This document shows, one piece after another, positions 63,859 to 64,000 of a stretch of DNA of 64,000 nucleotides. Both the position numbers and the translations under genes were made by a program. The stretch's first letter is position 1; the number at the start of each line of letters is the position of its first letter. The stretch is from Palleronia sp. THAF1 (lineage in GTDB: Bacteria > Pseudomonadota > Alphaproteobacteria > Rhodobacterales > Rhodobacteraceae), in contig NZ_CP045420.1 of assembly GCF_009363795.1 (NCBI RefSeq), positions 2,399,001 to 2,463,000 of the forward strand. Reading direction: 5' to 3'. Below the pieces are notes generated by a model. That model was given only the letters and a program-made list of their open reading frames with translations. It did not search any database and had not been told where the DNA came from.

Positions 63859-64000
63859 ATGAAAGATCAAAACGAACACGGCGCCACGCAAGGCGCATGC
63901 CCTTTCCGGGGGACGCGCATCGGCGGCGCCCAGGGCACCGACCCGCAACTCGACCATTGGTGGCCCAACCGCCTGAAGGTCGAGCTTCTGCATCAGAACG
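63859..64000 (+). CDS. katG: Catalase-peroxidase KatG, N-terminal part (continues beyond window)
   Basis: KatG is a heme enzyme that removes hydrogen peroxide. The 47 visible residues include [11 protein letters not shown] followed by [16 protein letters not shown], which matches the KatG N-terminus (CPFH...DWWPNQLRVDLLNQ in E. coli). The rest is cut by the window edge. The ATG follows AAGGAGACGACTTCC. Upstream are an ICE-like site and a dyad. Confidence 0.93.
   Translation, partial: MKDQNEHGATQGACPFRGTRIGGAQGTDPQLDHWWPNRLKVELLHQN

Overview
The window is about 64 kb of GC-rich chromosomal DNA from an alphaproteobacterium, almost certainly of the order Rhodobacterales (the Roseobacter/Paracoccaceae group). 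The strongest evidence is a SAM/SAH riboswitch directly upstream of metK, an RNA class known essentially only from that order. The irr-fabA-fabB-fabI arrangement, the tandem glycine riboswitch before gcvTHP and the trmB-metK-lnt-corC-ybeY-phoH block fit the same group. I see no insertion sequence, prophage, integrase, CRISPR array or plasmid function. Gene density is high and base use is uniform, so this looks like core chromosome with some accessory metabolic genes.

Layout. 1-6.7 kb: end of hrpB, a voltage-gated sodium channel, murJ, a rhomboid-like protein without catalytic residues, trpS and a small cupin. 6.7-16.5 kb: carbohydrate and accessory metabolism, with treY-treZ, a ureidoglycine aminohydrolase, a ZIP transporter, an FMN-dependent lactate dehydrogenase, a metallo-hydrolase and an amylosucrase. 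16.6-21.3 kb: an endonuclease/exonuclease/phosphatase gene interrupted by one in-frame TGA, rplY, a LOV-domain (blue-light) HWE histidine kinase with its response regulator, pth and a DUF2237 gene. 21.3-30 kb, minus strand: trpB, two small genes, trpF, lapA, ihfB, rpsA, kduD, cmk, a GFA-family gene and aroA. 30-41 kb: trmB, a peroxiredoxin, a GNAT gene, metK with its riboswitch, lnt, corC, ybeY and phoH, then an envelope module (two exported proteins sharing a cysteine-containing domain, plus a divergent histidine-rich periplasmic protein) and miaB. 40-46 kb: a possible glycosyltransferase, glsA, irr, and fabA-fabB-fabI. 46-52 kb: FKBP isomerase, HAD dehalogenase, three alpha/beta hydrolases, a threonine dehydratase-like enzyme and a Tet-type efflux pump. 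52-57 kb: aminotransferase, DoeA-like ectoine hydrolase, ArgE-like deacetylase, M19 dipeptidase and tRNA-Ala(CGC). 57-64 kb: DUF2254 protein, gcvP-gcvH-gcvT with the glycine riboswitch, a GGCT-fold gene and the start of katG.

How parts connect. The gcv operon, metK and aroA/trp genes are housekeeping C1 and amino-acid metabolism, and two of these units are under metabolite-sensing RNAs. The iron regulator gene irr is in the window, and a near-perfect Irr operator (ICE) lies between the GGCT gene and katG, suggesting iron control of the heme enzyme KatG. Amylosucrase and TreY/TreZ could together turn sucrose-derived alpha-glucan into trehalose, which is inference. At least six copies of an intergenic repeat (GC hairpin followed by a core like GGTATTTTTGGAACGATGAAG) lie at gene ends.

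I found no clearly new multi-gene defence or mobile system. The most unusual items are the interrupted EEP gene, the rhomboid and alpha/beta-hydrolase pseudoenzymes, the duplicated GCEHW domain, the intergenic repeat family, the LOV-kinase pair and a few small membrane proteins.
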